Position numbers and translations under genes: made by a program | Shown: piece by piece, positions 1-7,585 of the stretch | Position numbering within the stretch: position 1 is the stretch's first letter | Layout: every line of letters begins with the position of its first letter | DNA from: JAJNNC01 sp038232695 | GTDB lineage: Bacteria > Bacteroidota > Bacteroidia > Cytophagales > Cyclobacteriaceae | DNA length: 18,804 nt | NCBI GenBank assembly: GCA_038232695.1 | Contig: JBBSNI010000065.1 | Coordinates: 1-18,804 of the forward strand | Direction: 5' to 3' | Notes under the pieces: generated by a model | Seen by the model: the letters and a program-made list of their open reading frames with translations, nothing else | Database searches by the model: none | What the model was told of the DNA's origin: nothing

Positions 1-2
1 AG

Positions 3-143
3 TACCTGACAGGACAGGAAATTGGCAGTATTGCTTCCTGTGGCGTGGTCAATATTAAGTTTATTCTGGACAACTGGAGCGAAATTTCTCAGGATACCGC
101 CGAACTGCTAGCCTATACGACACCGGAAGAGATGTCTTTCTGA
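3..143 (+). CDS. SixA-like histidine phosphatase, C-terminal fragment
   Basis: This is the last 46 codons of a gene that begins before the window. The visible protein, starting YLTGQEIGSIASCGVV and ending TPEEMSF, resembles the C-terminal part of SixA-type phosphohistidine phosphatases. In that family a GxxIxxxxTCGVVxIxF-like strand is followed by a Trp-containing turn and the protein ends shortly after a Tyr/Pro motif. The N-terminal RHG catalytic motif lies outside the window, so activity cannot be judged. The family removes phosphate from phosphohistidine or small molecules in the cytoplasm. The reading frame stays open for 21 more codons after the TGA at 141-143, but the family's usual end fits this stop. 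The assignment rests on a short tail and is moderate. Confidence 0.6.
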   Translation, partial: YLTGQEIGSIASCGVVNIKFILDNWSEISQDTAELLAYTTPEEMSF

Positions 144-316
144 AGGCAGATGCGCGACTACAAAAGTGTCGGCTGGAAGGCTTCTGACCAGATTACTGAA
201 CATGTATAGCGTATGATAGAAAAATTTTATGCATATTATGGGGCAAAATTAGTAAAGCGAAAAACAATTTATGATTATATTGAGTGCTTGTTATACCTAA
301 TCTTTCTTTGAAGTTT

Positions 317-889
317 ATGAGAGCTGTTTACACTTTTATTGTATTAGTTATCCTTTTTTCGGCAGGTTGCATGGGATACAAAGAATTTCCGGTAGAGTCA
401 GATTATAGCTACTCCGGGGAATTCAAACGTTATAAAACCTTCAATTTTCTGGATACCCGCAGTTCCGGGGCCGATTCCAGTATGCAAAATGACGTTATCG
501 AGAACTCGATCCGTGCCCGCATGGAGCTACAAGGCTACGAATACACCGACCGCGACCCGCGCCTGCTGGTCTCTTATAAGATCTTTTACGACAGCTTGTT
601 TTTTACAGGATACGAACAGCCTGATATTGAGATGTTTATAGAGTACGAAGAGAACATTGATCAGAACATGGACCCCGTGAAGTACAACCTGCGCCAGGGT
701 ACGCTGCTGGTCCTGATGTATGACCGGGAGCGCAAGAAGTCTATCTGGCAGGGCTATGCTTCCGGCGTCTTCGGCAACCAGTATTTTGCCGACAAGCGGT
801 ATCTGCAAGGGGCTGTACGGTCTATCTTCGACCAGTATAAAGTCTTTGCCGAAGGATTTGTGGTAGAAAGGAAAAAGAAAGGACGGTAG
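317..889 (+). CDS. DUF4136 domain lipoprotein
   Basis: This is a 190-residue predicted lipoprotein. A hydrophobic segment (residues 4-14) leads to the lipobox SAGC with the lipidated Cys at residue 18, so the protein should be anchored in a membrane facing the periplasm. The rest (about 25-185) matches the DUF4136 pattern: a Tyr/Phe-rich start (FKRYKTFNFLD), an IRARMELQGYEY helix, the strand DPRLLVSYKIFYD, and a later GTLLVLMYDRERKKSIWQGYASG block. The family's function is unknown. I chose the ATG at 317 over the in-frame ATG at 284 because it places a normal signal peptide at the N-terminus. The stop lies 9 bp from the stop of the convergent coiled-coil gene. No clear promoter box is visible in the 173-bp gap upstream. 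Confidence 0.8.
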   Translation: MRAVYTFIVLVILFSAGCMGYKEFPVESDYSYSGEFKRYKTFNFLDTRSSGADSSMQNDVIENSIRARMELQGYEYTDRDPRLLVSYKIFYDSLFFTGYEQPDIEMFIEYEENIDQNMDPVKYNLRQGTLLVLMYDRERKKSIWQGYASGVFGNQYFADKRYLQGAVRSIFDQYKVFAEGFVVERKKKGR

Positions 890-898
890 CCTCCGAGA

Positions 899-1828
899 CT
901 AACGCACCTCAAAATTGGTCTTACCAATAATATAATCATCAGCGTAAATCTCTACCGTGTGGCGGCCTTCCGTGTAGTCGCTGCCTTTTTCGTACATAAA
1001 GGAAATCTGCTGGCCGGTGTTGTCATACAGTATCTCCTTTTTCAAGGTATAAAACATTTCTTTGCCCTCGTGCATAAAAGTGCCTGAGCCTTTGGCTACA
1101 TCAAAGATCACACTGCCATCGGGTGCCAGGACACGCACGTAAATATCTTTCCCTTCTATAGGCGCTACCTCGTTTTTGGCCAGGTTAAAAGAAAGCTGTA
1201 CGGTCTCGATCTGGCTGTTGCGGTAGCGGTCTCTTTCTTTGGCTTTCCCGTTGTCGTTCAGCCCTACGATCTTCATATTCTCTGCTTTCAGCCTGCCCGC
1301 TTGCTTTACCTTCTGCGCCAGAGATTTCTTATCCGACTCCGCCGCTGTCAGGGTTCTGTTCAGTTTGATCTTCTCTTCCTTCAGTTCCGTGTTTTCGGAA
1401 TATAGAGCTTCATTCGTCTTTTTCAATTCTGCTATCTCGGCATCTTTCCGCACCAGCAACTCACTGTAGCCTTCTACCCGGTTGCGGATTTGGGCATAAC
1501 GCTTTTGCGCTATTTTATCATTATTCTGTAGCTGCTCTTTTTCCTGCTCCAGGGTTTCGCGGATCAGGCGTAGCTCTTCTACATCGCCGCCAAGCTTTTG
1601 TATTTCTTCAATTTTCAGGTCCAGTTCGTTGCTGATAGATTCCAGCTTGTTGTACGTCTCCTGTAATTCCTGCTTATTACTTTGCAGTACTGTCTCATTC
1701 TCCTGGTTGTTCTGATAGAACAAAAAAAGCGTAATGATATTGGCTAATACCAAAACGCCGACGACAATCAGCAGTATCTTTCTGTTGTTTTGGGTGTTTT
1801 CTTTTTCTTCCGTCTGATATGTTGACAT
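899..1828 (-). CDS. Membrane-anchored coiled-coil protein of unknown function
   Basis: This is a 309-residue protein whose function I do not recognise. Its layout is clear. There is a polar N-terminus (1-17), a single membrane helix (about 18-38, ILLIVVGVLVLANIITLFLF), and a long charged coiled coil (about 42-195) rich in Glu, Lys, Leu and Gln. A compact C-terminal domain follows (about 205-309), rich in beta strands and with motifs such as VRVLAPDGSVIFD and GRHTVEIYADDYIIGKTNFEV. Proteins of this shape are common in Cytophagales and are sometimes misnamed SMC or chromosome-segregation proteins because of the coiled coil; nothing here supports that name. The C-terminal part looks like an extracytoplasmic beta-sandwich, so a periplasmic scaffold is plausible. 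It lies 62 bp downstream of the methyltransferase on the same strand. Confidence 0.75.
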   Translation of the reverse strand: MSTYQTEEKENTQNNRKILLIVVGVLVLANIITLFLFYQNNQENETVLQSNKQELQETYNKLESISNELDLKIEEIQKLGGDVEELRLIRETLEQEKEQLQNNDKIAQKRYAQIRNRVEGYSELLVRKDAEIAELKKTNEALYSENTELKEEKIKLNRTLTAAESDKKSLAQKVKQAGRLKAENMKIVGLNDNGKAKERDRYRNSQIETVQLSFNLAKNEVAPIEGKDIYVRVLAPDGSVIFDVAKGSGTFMHEGKEMFYTLKKEILYDNTGQQISFMYEKGSDYTEGRHTVEIYADDYIIGKTNFEVR

Positions 1829-1890
1829 AAGCTTATTTGTGGTTTGGGCTTAAAGTTTCATAAAAATTAAGTTTTAAAAAAACTTTTTTC

Positions 1891-2682
1891 TCAAAACATG
1901 AGTATGTAATGCTGTTTGTTCCTTAGCTTTTTGAAAAAAACAAGCCCCATTGTGAATAAATCCAGCGAAAGACTTACATCCGGGTCTTGCCTGATTTCCT
2001 GCCAGGCCTTTCGCATTTCTCCCGACCAGTAAATATCGTCCAGGATAAAAATGCTGTTTTCGTGGGCTTTTCTTTTGCACTGTTCATAATAGTTTAGCGT
2101 AGGCGCATACCGGTGGTTGGCGTCTATATACAAAAGGTCAATGCGGGGGATAGTCTCTAAAAGTGATGGCAGCGTTTGGTCAATATTACCGTTTATGAGC
2201 CTTATATTTTTCAATGGCCACTGCGCAAAGAGGTGTGCTGCTTCCGCCGACGTAGCCTGGCAACCTTCCAGCGTATAAACACCTCCTTCGGGCAAAGCCG
2301 CTGATAAATATAACGTATTGATTCCCAGGGAAGTACCTAATTCTACACAATATTTTGCCGAAAGGCTGGAGGCGATCCTGTAAAGCAGCCTGGAAGATTT
2401 GGCAGGCGTAAGGCTGTAGCGGGCAATGGCTTTTACTTTCCGGCTTCGGCTTTGGGTTAGCGAAGAGCCTGCCCCAAAATCTTCGATCTGAATCACTTTA
2501 TCGGAATGTAAGAACTTTCTGCGAAAAGCTTCTATCTCCGCAAACAAAGGCCGCGAGTCATCTGCTTTGACCGTTACGGTATAAAATCGGTAGATGAAAG
2601 GAGCATGAAGAGAATGTTCGTTGAGCGTATGTAGCCAGTAGTGCCCGTAGCCGGTAAGCAAGGAAAATTGATGAGAGAACAA
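1891..2682 (-). CDS. Class I SAM-dependent methyltransferase
   Basis: This is a 263-residue cytoplasmic methyltransferase of the O-methyltransferase-like (Methyltransf_24) type common in Bacteroidota. SAM-binding motif I is ELGTSLG (114-120). The acidic residue after strand 2 is E139 in TLEG. IDANH (186-190) and LDD (214-216) lie where metal- or substrate-binding acids sit in related enzymes. An N-terminal HAPFIYRF (26-33) and a GAGSS block (70-74) are shared with the Bacteroidota group. The substrate cannot be told. The start appears to be TTG at 2682: no ATG occurs before residue 245, and this TTG begins only 3 bp after the apaG stop, so translation is probably coupled to apaG. A start slightly downstream cannot be excluded. 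Confidence 0.82.
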   Translation of the reverse strand: MFSHQFSLLTGYGHYWLHTLNEHSLHAPFIYRFYTVTVKADDSRPLFAEIEAFRRKFLHSDKVIQIEDFGAGSSLTQSRSRKVKAIARYSLTPAKSSRLLYRIASSLSAKYCVELGTSLGINTLYLSAALPEGGVYTLEGCQATSAEAAHLFAQWPLKNIRLINGNIDQTLPSLLETIPRIDLLYIDANHRYAPTLNYYEQCKRKAHENSIFILDDIYWSGEMRKAWQEIRQDPDVSLSLDLFTMGLVFFKKLRNKQHYILMF

Positions 2683-2685
2683 GGG

Positions 2686-3072
2686 TCAGTTGGATCGGTA
2701 AGGAGCCGTCATGACAAACTCCGGAATGGCTACTTCAAACCGTTTGCCGTCGATGAGGCGTTCCATCAGGTAAGCGCCCCGCATCTTGCCCAGGCCGGAC
2801 TTAAGATTAGAGCCTGAAATATACGTATGCCGCTGACCGGGTTCCAGCACGGGCTGTTTTCCTACTACGCCCTCTCCCTCTACTTCCCGCATCAGGTAAC
2901 CGGCGTCGTGTATTTGCCAGTGGCGGCGCAATAACTTTATGGTAGCATGGCTGTTGTTTTCAATAGTCACGTGGTAAGTAAACACATAGTGGCACTGACC
3001 GGGACTGGAATACTCTGCCTGGTATTCCGTCTCGACGCTTACTTTGATGCCTTCTGTAATTTCAGTGACCAT
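2686..3072 (-). CDS. apaG: ApaG family protein
   Basis: This is a complete 128-residue ApaG. The family is a single immunoglobulin-like beta-sandwich domain, and its hallmark segment is present: GEGVVGKQPVLEPG (66-79), then YISGSNLKSGLGKMRGAYLM (84-103). The N-terminal TEGIKVSVETEY and the strand YHVTIENNS are also typical. ApaG is linked by genetics to cobalt and magnesium tolerance and to Ap4A levels, but its biochemical activity is not settled. The ATG at 3072 gives the usual start. The gene leads a two-gene unit with the methyltransferase and diverges from ung across 86 bp. No strong TAnnTTTG box is visible in that gap on either strand. Confidence 0.93.
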   Translation of the reverse strand: MVTEITEGIKVSVETEYQAEYSSPGQCHYVFTYHVTIENNSHATIKLLRRHWQIHDAGYLMREVEGEGVVGKQPVLEPGQRHTYISGSNLKSGLGKMRGAYLMERLIDGKRFEVAIPEFVMTAPYRSN

Positions 3073-3158
3073 AGAGAAACAATTGTATCATTATTTTACG
3101 GCTCAATATAATCATTAGTTCAAAATAACCTACACACCAAAATAATTTACCTAAAAAA

Positions 3159-3821
3159 ATGGATGTAAAAATTGCACCTTCCTGGAAAGACAATCTGTCA
3201 GGCGAGTTTAGCAAGCCTTATTTTCTCAGCCTGACCGAGTTTGTCAAAGCCGAATACCAGCAACATGCGGTCTATCCGCCGGGCAAAGAAATCTTTCGAG
3301 CCTTTGACCTCATCGACTTCGACCAGGTAAGAGTAGTGATCCTGGGGCAAGACCCTTATCACGGACCCCAGCAAGCCAATGGGCTGGCTTTCTCGGTCAG
3401 AGACGGTATCACCAAGCCGCCTTCGCTGATCAATATTTTCAAAGAAGTACAAAACGAGTTTGACAAACCCATACCGGAAAGCGGCAACCTGGAGCGTTGG
3501 GCCAAGCAGGGTGTGTTGCTGCTCAACGCCACACTCACCGTCAGGGCGCGTCAGGCAGGATCACACCAAAAGAAAGGCTGGGAAGACTTTACCGATGCCG
3601 TCATCCGCAAACTTTCCGAAGAGCGCCCGCACTTAGTGTTTATGCTCTGGGGAGCCTACGCCCAAAAGAAAGGAAGTATTATCGACGAAAACAAGCATTT
3701 GGTGTTAAAATCCGCCCACCCTTCGCCCTTCGCTGCCGACCGCGGCTTTTTTGGCAACAACCATTTCAAACAAGCCAATGAATACCTGAAAGCACACGGC
3801 ATGGAAGAGATAGACTGGTAG
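3159..3821 (+). CDS. ung: Uracil-DNA glycosylase (family 1)
   Basis: This is a complete 220-residue uracil-DNA glycosylase, which cuts uracil from DNA to start base-excision repair. The water-activating loop is GQDPYHG (63-69) with catalytic Asp65. The minor-groove and leucine loop is HPSPFAADRGFFGNNHF (187-203) with His187. The uracil-binding strand LLLNATLTVRA (120-130) is followed by SH and a Trp. Length and spacing match E. coli Ung (Asp64, His187). The ATG at 3159 is the natural start, preceded by an A-rich stretch and no Shine-Dalgarno sequence. The gene stands alone on its strand, divergent from apaG and convergent with lepB. Confidence 0.97.
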   Translation: MDVKIAPSWKDNLSGEFSKPYFLSLTEFVKAEYQQHAVYPPGKEIFRAFDLIDFDQVRVVILGQDPYHGPQQANGLAFSVRDGITKPPSLINIFKEVQNEFDKPIPESGNLERWAKQGVLLLNATLTVRARQAGSHQKKGWEDFTDAVIRKLSEERPHLVFMLWGAYAQKKGSIIDENKHLVLKSAHPSPFAADRGFFGNNHFKQANEYLKAHGMEEIDW

Positions 3822-3822
3822 A

Positions 3823-3883
3823 ACTGAGGGATTGAAGGACTGAGGGACTGAAAATAGCTTAAATCAATCCCTCAGTCCCTCAG
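3823..3883. terminator. Bidirectional hairpin between ung and lepB
   Basis: The 62-bp gap between the two convergent genes is a dense inverted repeat. ctgagggactg (3840-3850) is exactly complementary to cagtccctcag (3873-3883). actgagggatt (3823-3833) is exactly complementary to aatccctcagt (3866-3876). The left side is also a near-direct repeat (3822-3837 against 3838-3853), so the two pairings compete for the same right arm. There is no long T-run. The position between two stop codons supports a terminator acting in both directions; this is inferred. Confidence 0.6.
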
Positions 3884-4996
3884 TTATTCAATCAAATGAA
3901 AAAGCCGGTTCCAGCGGATTTTGTTGATAAAGCTCTCGTTGGGGTCTACGGATAGCCAGATAAAGAAAGCTTTGCCTACGATGTGGTCTTCGGGCACAAA
4001 ACCCCAGAAACGGGAGTCTTCCGAGTTGTGCCGGTTGTCGCCCATCATAAAGTAGTAGTTTTGCTTGAACGTATAAGTATCGGCTGCCTGTCCGTCGATA
4101 TAGAGTTTGCCATCTCTGCGCTCTACGCTTTCATGCCCTTCATAGTGTTTGATCACCGGCTCGTATTTGACAATATTTTCTTCGGTCAGTTCAATTCGTT
4201 GCCCTTCGGCGGGGATTTGTAGGGGTCCGAACCAATCAGCATTCCAGGGAAAAATGCTGGCATCAGGATAAATCCGGGGGTTTGACTGGTCTTTGGAATA
4301 ACCTGCCGGTTTTACGCTGTTGACAAAAGGAAGCTTGGCAAATTCATCAGCGATCTCAGGCGTAGCGTTCATAATGTAGCCGCCCTGTACAAGATTACGT
4401 TCCCAAACTTCATATTTATCAAAAATGCGGTCGTTGATCACCTCGCCGGTAGACACGAAGTATCGGTACTGCACACCCGGCGGGTCTGGCACGACCTGGT
4501 CGTTGACATACACCTGCCGATCTTCTACCCGCATCACATCGCCCGGCAAGCCGATACAGCGTTTGATATAGTTGGTCTTGAGGTCTACGGGATGCTCAAA
4601 CTCGGTCGGCCAGTTGAAGACCACCACGTCGTTTCTTTCCACTTCTGAAAACCCGGGCAGGCGGTATTGCGGTAGTTGAATCCAGTCTACGTAAGAAGGA
4701 ATGTCCGTTCCCCAGATCTTCTGGTGTGTAAGAGGCACCTGCAAGGGCGTCTTGGGCGTACGGGCGCCATAATGCATTTTGCTGACAAACAGAAAATCAC
4801 CGACCAGCAGCGATTTTTCCATAGAAGGGGTAGGAATAGTAAAGGCTTCCAGAAACAGCCACCGGATCAGGGTAGCGGCAATGACCGCAAAGACGATGGC
4901 GTCTACCCATTCCCTGGTTTTTGACTTTCTTTTGGGATGTCGCTGCTCCTCTGTCTCTCTTTCTTCTTCTTTCTTCTTGAATGTGAATGTTGCCAT
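3884..4996 (-). CDS. lepB: Signal peptidase I
   Basis: This is a 370-residue inner-membrane type I signal peptidase that removes signal peptides from exported proteins. A charged cytoplasmic N-terminus (1-30) is followed by one membrane helix (about 31-50). Box B carries the nucleophile Ser58 in PTPSMEKSLLVGDFLFVSK. Box C is RNDVVVFNWP (121-130). Box D has the general base Lys145 in NYIKRCIGLPGD, and box E is GDNRHNSEDSRFWG near the C-terminus. A long insert between boxes D and E makes it larger than E. coli LepB (324 residues), as is usual in Bacteroidota. It follows dapB on the same strand with a 106-bp gap holding a TATCTTTG box. Both the order and the enzyme are typical of the par-dapB-lepB cluster. 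Confidence 0.96.
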   Translation of the reverse strand: MATFTFKKKEEERETEEQRHPKRKSKTREWVDAIVFAVIAATLIRWLFLEAFTIPTPSMEKSLLVGDFLFVSKMHYGARTPKTPLQVPLTHQKIWGTDIPSYVDWIQLPQYRLPGFSEVERNDVVVFNWPTEFEHPVDLKTNYIKRCIGLPGDVMRVEDRQVYVNDQVVPDPPGVQYRYFVSTGEVINDRIFDKYEVWERNLVQGGYIMNATPEIADEFAKLPFVNSVKPAGYSKDQSNPRIYPDASIFPWNADWFGPLQIPAEGQRIELTEENIVKYEPVIKHYEGHESVERRDGKLYIDGQAADTYTFKQNYYFMMGDNRHNSEDSRFWGFVPEDHIVGKAFFIWLSVDPNESFINKIRWNRLFHLIE

Positions 4997-5089
4997 AATG
5001 AATTAAAAATCGGAATTGATGTGTTGCACTGGGTTTGCCGGCAAATGTCGTTTAAGTATACGATAAAACTTACTGCCATAAAACGTGGG

Positions 5090-5097
5090 CAAAGATA
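5090..5097 (-). promoter_or_regulatory. Candidate lepB promoter -7 box
   Basis: On the minus strand this reads TATCTTTG, an exact match to the Bacteroidota -7 box TAnnTTTG, in the dapB-lepB gap. It would give a leader of about 85-90 bases. The -33 position has only a T-run and no clear TTG, so lepB expression could also depend on read-through from dapB. Confidence 0.5.
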
Positions 5098-5102
5098 AAG
5101 AA

Positions 5103-5828
5103 TTATAGTTTTAAAAAATCATCCATCGTAAATACACCTTTTTTATCCCGAATCCACTCGGCGACCAGCACGGCACCCAGGGCAAACCCCTGCCGGTTGT
5201 ATGCCGTATGCCTGATCTCCAGCGTATCCAGCGATGAGGCATAGCGAACGATATGTGTTCCCGCCACCTGTCCTTCCCTGACAGATTTGATAGGTAATAT
5301 TCCCGTATTTTGATGGTGGTCGTCTTCCTGGAGTTCCCAGGTCTGTGTGCGGCTGAGTTCGCTGAGCATACCTTCGGCAAGGGTCAGGGCGGTGCCGCTC
5401 GGTGCATCTTTTTTTTCGGTATGATGTATCTCTTCCAGGGAAGGCGCATACTCCGGGTAGCGGTTCATGACAGCAGCTAAATACTGGCTGAGTTTAAAGA
5501 AAATATTAACACCAATACTAAAGTTAGACGCATAAAAGAAAGTGCCTTTCACTTCCTGGCAATATCGCTCGACAGCGGGCTTTGCCTCAAGCCAGCCGGT
5601 CGTTCCCGAAACCACCGGAATATGATGTTTCAGACAATAGCGGATATTGTCTGCTGCCACATCGGGCTGACTGAATTCTATGGCAGCATCCACCTGCCTG
5701 GTATCCAGCGTTTGCAGGGCTTCCCGGTTGTGCAGATCAATTTTTTCTGTTATCCGGTGACCGCGCTCCCGGGCAATCTGCTCAAGGGTCTTACCCATTT
5801 TTCCGTAACCTAATAGTAGAATGTTCAT
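5103..5828 (-). CDS. dapB: 4-hydroxy-tetrahydrodipicolinate reductase
   Basis: This is a complete 241-residue DapB. It reduces the unstable product of DapA using NAD(P)H, the second committed step toward diaminopimelate and lysine. The nucleotide-binding loop is GYGKMG (7-12). SGTTGW (74-79) is the conserved strand, and the catalytic block is EIHHTEKKDAPSGTAL (133-148) with His135/His136 and the substrate-binding Lys140. The protein is shorter than the E. coli enzyme (273 residues), as in other Bacteroidota. The start ATG at 5828 is unambiguous because the GYGKMG loop begins at residue 7. It lies between DUF5683 and lepB, its usual place, but is separated from DUF5683 by 178 bp with a large inverted repeat and its own candidate -7 box. 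Confidence 0.96.
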   Translation of the reverse strand: MNILLLGYGKMGKTLEQIARERGHRITEKIDLHNREALQTLDTRQVDAAIEFSQPDVAADNIRYCLKHHIPVVSGTTGWLEAKPAVERYCQEVKGTFFYASNFSIGVNIFFKLSQYLAAVMNRYPEYAPSLEEIHHTEKKDAPSGTALTLAEGMLSELSRTQTWELQEDDHHQNTGILPIKSVREGQVAGTHIVRYASSLDTLEIRHTAYNRQGFALGAVLVAEWIRDKKGVFTMDDFLKL

Positions 5829-5878
5829 ATTTTAGGTGTTAGGGTGTTAATGTGCTGTTGTGTTGTTAGTCACCTTAT

Positions 5879-5945
5879 TTTTTCACTTGAGCATCGAATA
5901 TGGAGTGCGCCGGGCGCACTCCATATTCAATGCTCAAGTGAAAAA
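5879..5945. repeat. Long inverted repeat, 33-bp arms
   Basis: The arms 5879-5911 and 5913-5945 are complementary at 32 of 33 positions around a single central base (5912). The only mismatch is 5895/5929, which is C against A on the + strand and G-U in a minus-strand transcript. The outer ends are T5 and A5 and the centre is gcgccgggcgc. It lies between DUF5683 and dapB, both on the minus strand. It could end the par operon transcript, protect an mRNA end, or be a palindromic repeat element. Confidence 0.9.
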
Positions 5946-5947
5946 GC

Positions 5948-5955
5948 CAAAGCTA
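5948..5955 (-). promoter_or_regulatory. Candidate dapB promoter -7 box
   Basis: The minus strand reads TAGCTTTG, an exact TAnnTTTG match. Transcription would begin close to 5941, at the very base of the 5879-5945 inverted repeat, so the dapB mRNA would start with that hairpin. No good -33 TTG is seen at the expected distance, so this is a candidate only. Confidence 0.4.
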
Positions 5956-6006
5956 CAAAACCCTGAGAAAAAGATAGCGTTTTGTCTCAAACCCCTTAAC
6001 ACCTTT

Positions 6007-6669
6007 TTACTTTATCCACAGCGTCAGCGCCAGGCCGGCCGTAGGCACAGACGGGCGAAGCATATCGGAGGCGCCTGTAGCGGAAGGATGCCATTGCAGC
6101 GAAAGGTTTTCGTTGATGTCAAATTCTATCAGGTGCGCATCTACAATAGCATCCATGATCTGCAACCCGTATAAACCGGCAATGAGGATGATAACAAAGT
6201 CACGATTTCTGCGAGTGGTTTGTACCGCTCCTTCCAGCGTTCTGACATTTGTCCCGTTTCTGACATTACGCAAAGGGTTTTCTTCCGGTGCATTATTCTG
6301 AACAGCAACCAATGCATTTAGAAAAAGCTTGTAAGTATCATCATTCAGAGCAACAAAATAACCCAAGGTGGCAAAACCACCATAAATGATAGGCAGTTTC
6401 CAGTATTTGCCGTTGTAGATTTGTCCCAAGCCGGGCAGGGCAGCGGAAAACAGGGCGGCTTTGCGGGGAATATGCTTCGGGTCTGCTTTGCTGATGATCA
6501 CGGTATCCGGAGCGGTCTTCACGCCGGGTTTTCCCGTACCTATCGCGCCCTGAGGGGTAGATACCAGCGTGTCTTCTACGATGACGGTAGAATCAGGCGT
6601 TTCCTGCGCTTGTAGCGGAACGCTGAACCATATACTTGCTGCCAGCATGAACAAAATCCGGTATGGCAT
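6007..6669 (-). CDS. DUF5683 membrane protein
   Basis: This is a 220-residue protein with an N-terminal signal sequence (about 1-21, ending LQAQ), a Thr/Val/Pro-rich linker (22-65) and a DUF5683 domain. The domain starts with KAALFSAALPGLGQIYNGKYW (70-90), the family hallmark, and continues through hydrophobic helices near 93-107 and 150-170. Function is unknown. In Bacteroidota this gene almost always follows parB and precedes dapB, as here. It begins 4 bp after the parB stop, so it is translated from the parA-parB message. The two likely membrane helices suggest an envelope protein. Its 3' end contains an exact TTATCCACA on the + strand. Confidence 0.88.
   Translation of the reverse strand: MPYRILFMLAASIWFSVPLQAQETPDSTVIVEDTLVSTPQGAIGTGKPGVKTAPDTVIISKADPKHIPRKAALFSAALPGLGQIYNGKYWKLPIIYGGFATLGYFVALNDDTYKLFLNALVAVQNNAPEENPLRNVRNGTNVRTLEGAVQTTRRNRDFVIILIAGLYGLQIMDAIVDAHLIEFDINENLSLQWHPSATGASDMLRPSVPTAGLALTLWIK
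6012..6020 (+). other. Exact match to the DnaA box TTATCCACA
   Basis: This 9-mer matches the consensus DnaA-binding site and lies in the last codons of the DUF5683 gene. Second and third copies are at 6963-6971 and 12069-12077 (inverted). Whether DnaA binds here is not known. Confidence 0.3.
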
Positions 6670-6673
6670 GGGG

Positions 6674-7585
6674 CTATCCTTCCAGCAGTTCGAGAATACG
6701 GTTCAGGTCTTCGGAAGAGACGAAAGGTATTTTGATCTCTCCTTTGTCTTTGCCGCTGCTTTTGATCTGCACTTTGGTGCCAAAATGAGAAGACAAGCGA
6801 AATTGCAGTTGCTTAAACTGGTGCCCAGCCTGCTCATTAGCCTGCACCGGTGAGGCTTCCTGTTTGCGGGGCGCCGACAGCTCTCTTACCAGGGCTTCCA
6901 CCTTTCTGACAGACAGTTCTTCTTTGAGGATGAGGTCAAAAACATAGAGTTGCTGCTCTATATTATCCACATTGATGATAGCCCGTGCGTGGCCCATGCT
7001 GATGCGGCTATCGCGCAGTGCTGCCTGTATATCTGGCGGTAGTTTGAGCAGTCGCAGGTAATTATTCACCGTAGAACGGTTTTTGCCTACCCGGTCGCCC
7101 AATTGTTCCTGTTTCAGGTCGCACTCGGAAAGCAGGCGTTGATAGCTCAGGGCAATTTCCATCGCGTTGAGGTTTTCGCGTTGTATGTTCTCAATGAGTG
7201 CCATCTCTAACATCTGCTGGTCGTTCGCCAGGCGCACATAAGCCGGTACGCTTTCCAGTCCGGCCATTTTAGAGGCCTGCACTCTCCTTTCGCCGGAAAT
7301 CAGTTGGAAGCGGTCGTTGCCCAGCTTGCGGACCGTGACGGGCTGGATAATGCCCTGCACCCGGATAGACTCTGCCAGTTCTTCGAGCGCCTGCCGGTCA
7401 AAGTCGGTGCGCGGCTGGTAGGGGTTGACTTCTATCTGGTCTAAATGTACTTCATTGATGCTGCTTACTTCACGCGCCGCAGCCTCTTTGGGTTCTCTGG
7501 GCGTGTCGTCTAACAAAGCGCCCAGGCCTCTGCCCAGGGCATTTCTTCTTTTTGGGGTTTTTTCTATGGTTTTATCTGCATTCAT
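6674..7585 (-). CDS. parB: Chromosome-partitioning protein ParB
   Basis: This is a 303-residue ParB/Spo0J protein. It is a CTP-dependent clamp that loads at parS sites and spreads along DNA, working with ParA to move replicated origins apart. The N-terminus has the ParA-stimulating segment ALGRGLGALL (16-25). The CTP-binding ParB/sulfiredoxin fold includes NPYQPR (54-59), GERRVQA (98-104) and ENIQRENLN (132-140). A helix-turn-helix (about 157-180, with KNRSTVNNYLRLLKL) reads parS, and the C-terminal dimerisation segment ends near 303. The start overlaps the parA stop by 4 bases (ATGA), a sign of translational coupling. No parS palindrome (TGTTCCACGTGGAACA-like) was found in the window. Confidence 0.96.
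   Translation of the reverse strand: MNADKTIEKTPKRRNALGRGLGALLDDTPREPKEAAAREVSSINEVHLDQIEVNPYQPRTDFDRQALEELAESIRVQGIIQPVTVRKLGNDRFQLISGERRVQASKMAGLESVPAYVRLANDQQMLEMALIENIQRENLNAMEIALSYQRLLSECDLKQEQLGDRVGKNRSTVNNYLRLLKLPPDIQAALRDSRISMGHARAIINVDNIEQQLYVFDLILKEELSVRKVEALVRELSAPRKQEASPVQANEQAGHQFKQLQFRLSSHFGTKVQIKSSGKDKGEIKIPFVSSEDLNRILELLEG
6963..6971 (+). other. Exact match to the DnaA box TTATCCACA
   Basis: This second exact TTATCCACA has the same orientation as the copy at 6012 and lies inside parB, across the codons for Val-Asp-Asn. It may simply reflect coding constraint. Confidence 0.25.

Noticed and set aside
141..209. Possible read-through or nonsense mutation at the end of the SixA-like gene
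   Set aside because: The frame stays open for 21 codons after the TGA, but the family normally ends near this point and a stretch that long is common by chance.
284..316. Longer start for the DUF4136 lipoprotein
   Set aside because: The extra 11 residues would precede the signal peptide and weaken it; the ATG at 317 gives a normal lipoprotein signal.
2967..2975. Possible parS core (cacgtgg) inside apaG
   Set aside because: Only the centre matches the parS palindrome; the flanking bases do not, and it is in coding DNA. No full parS was found.
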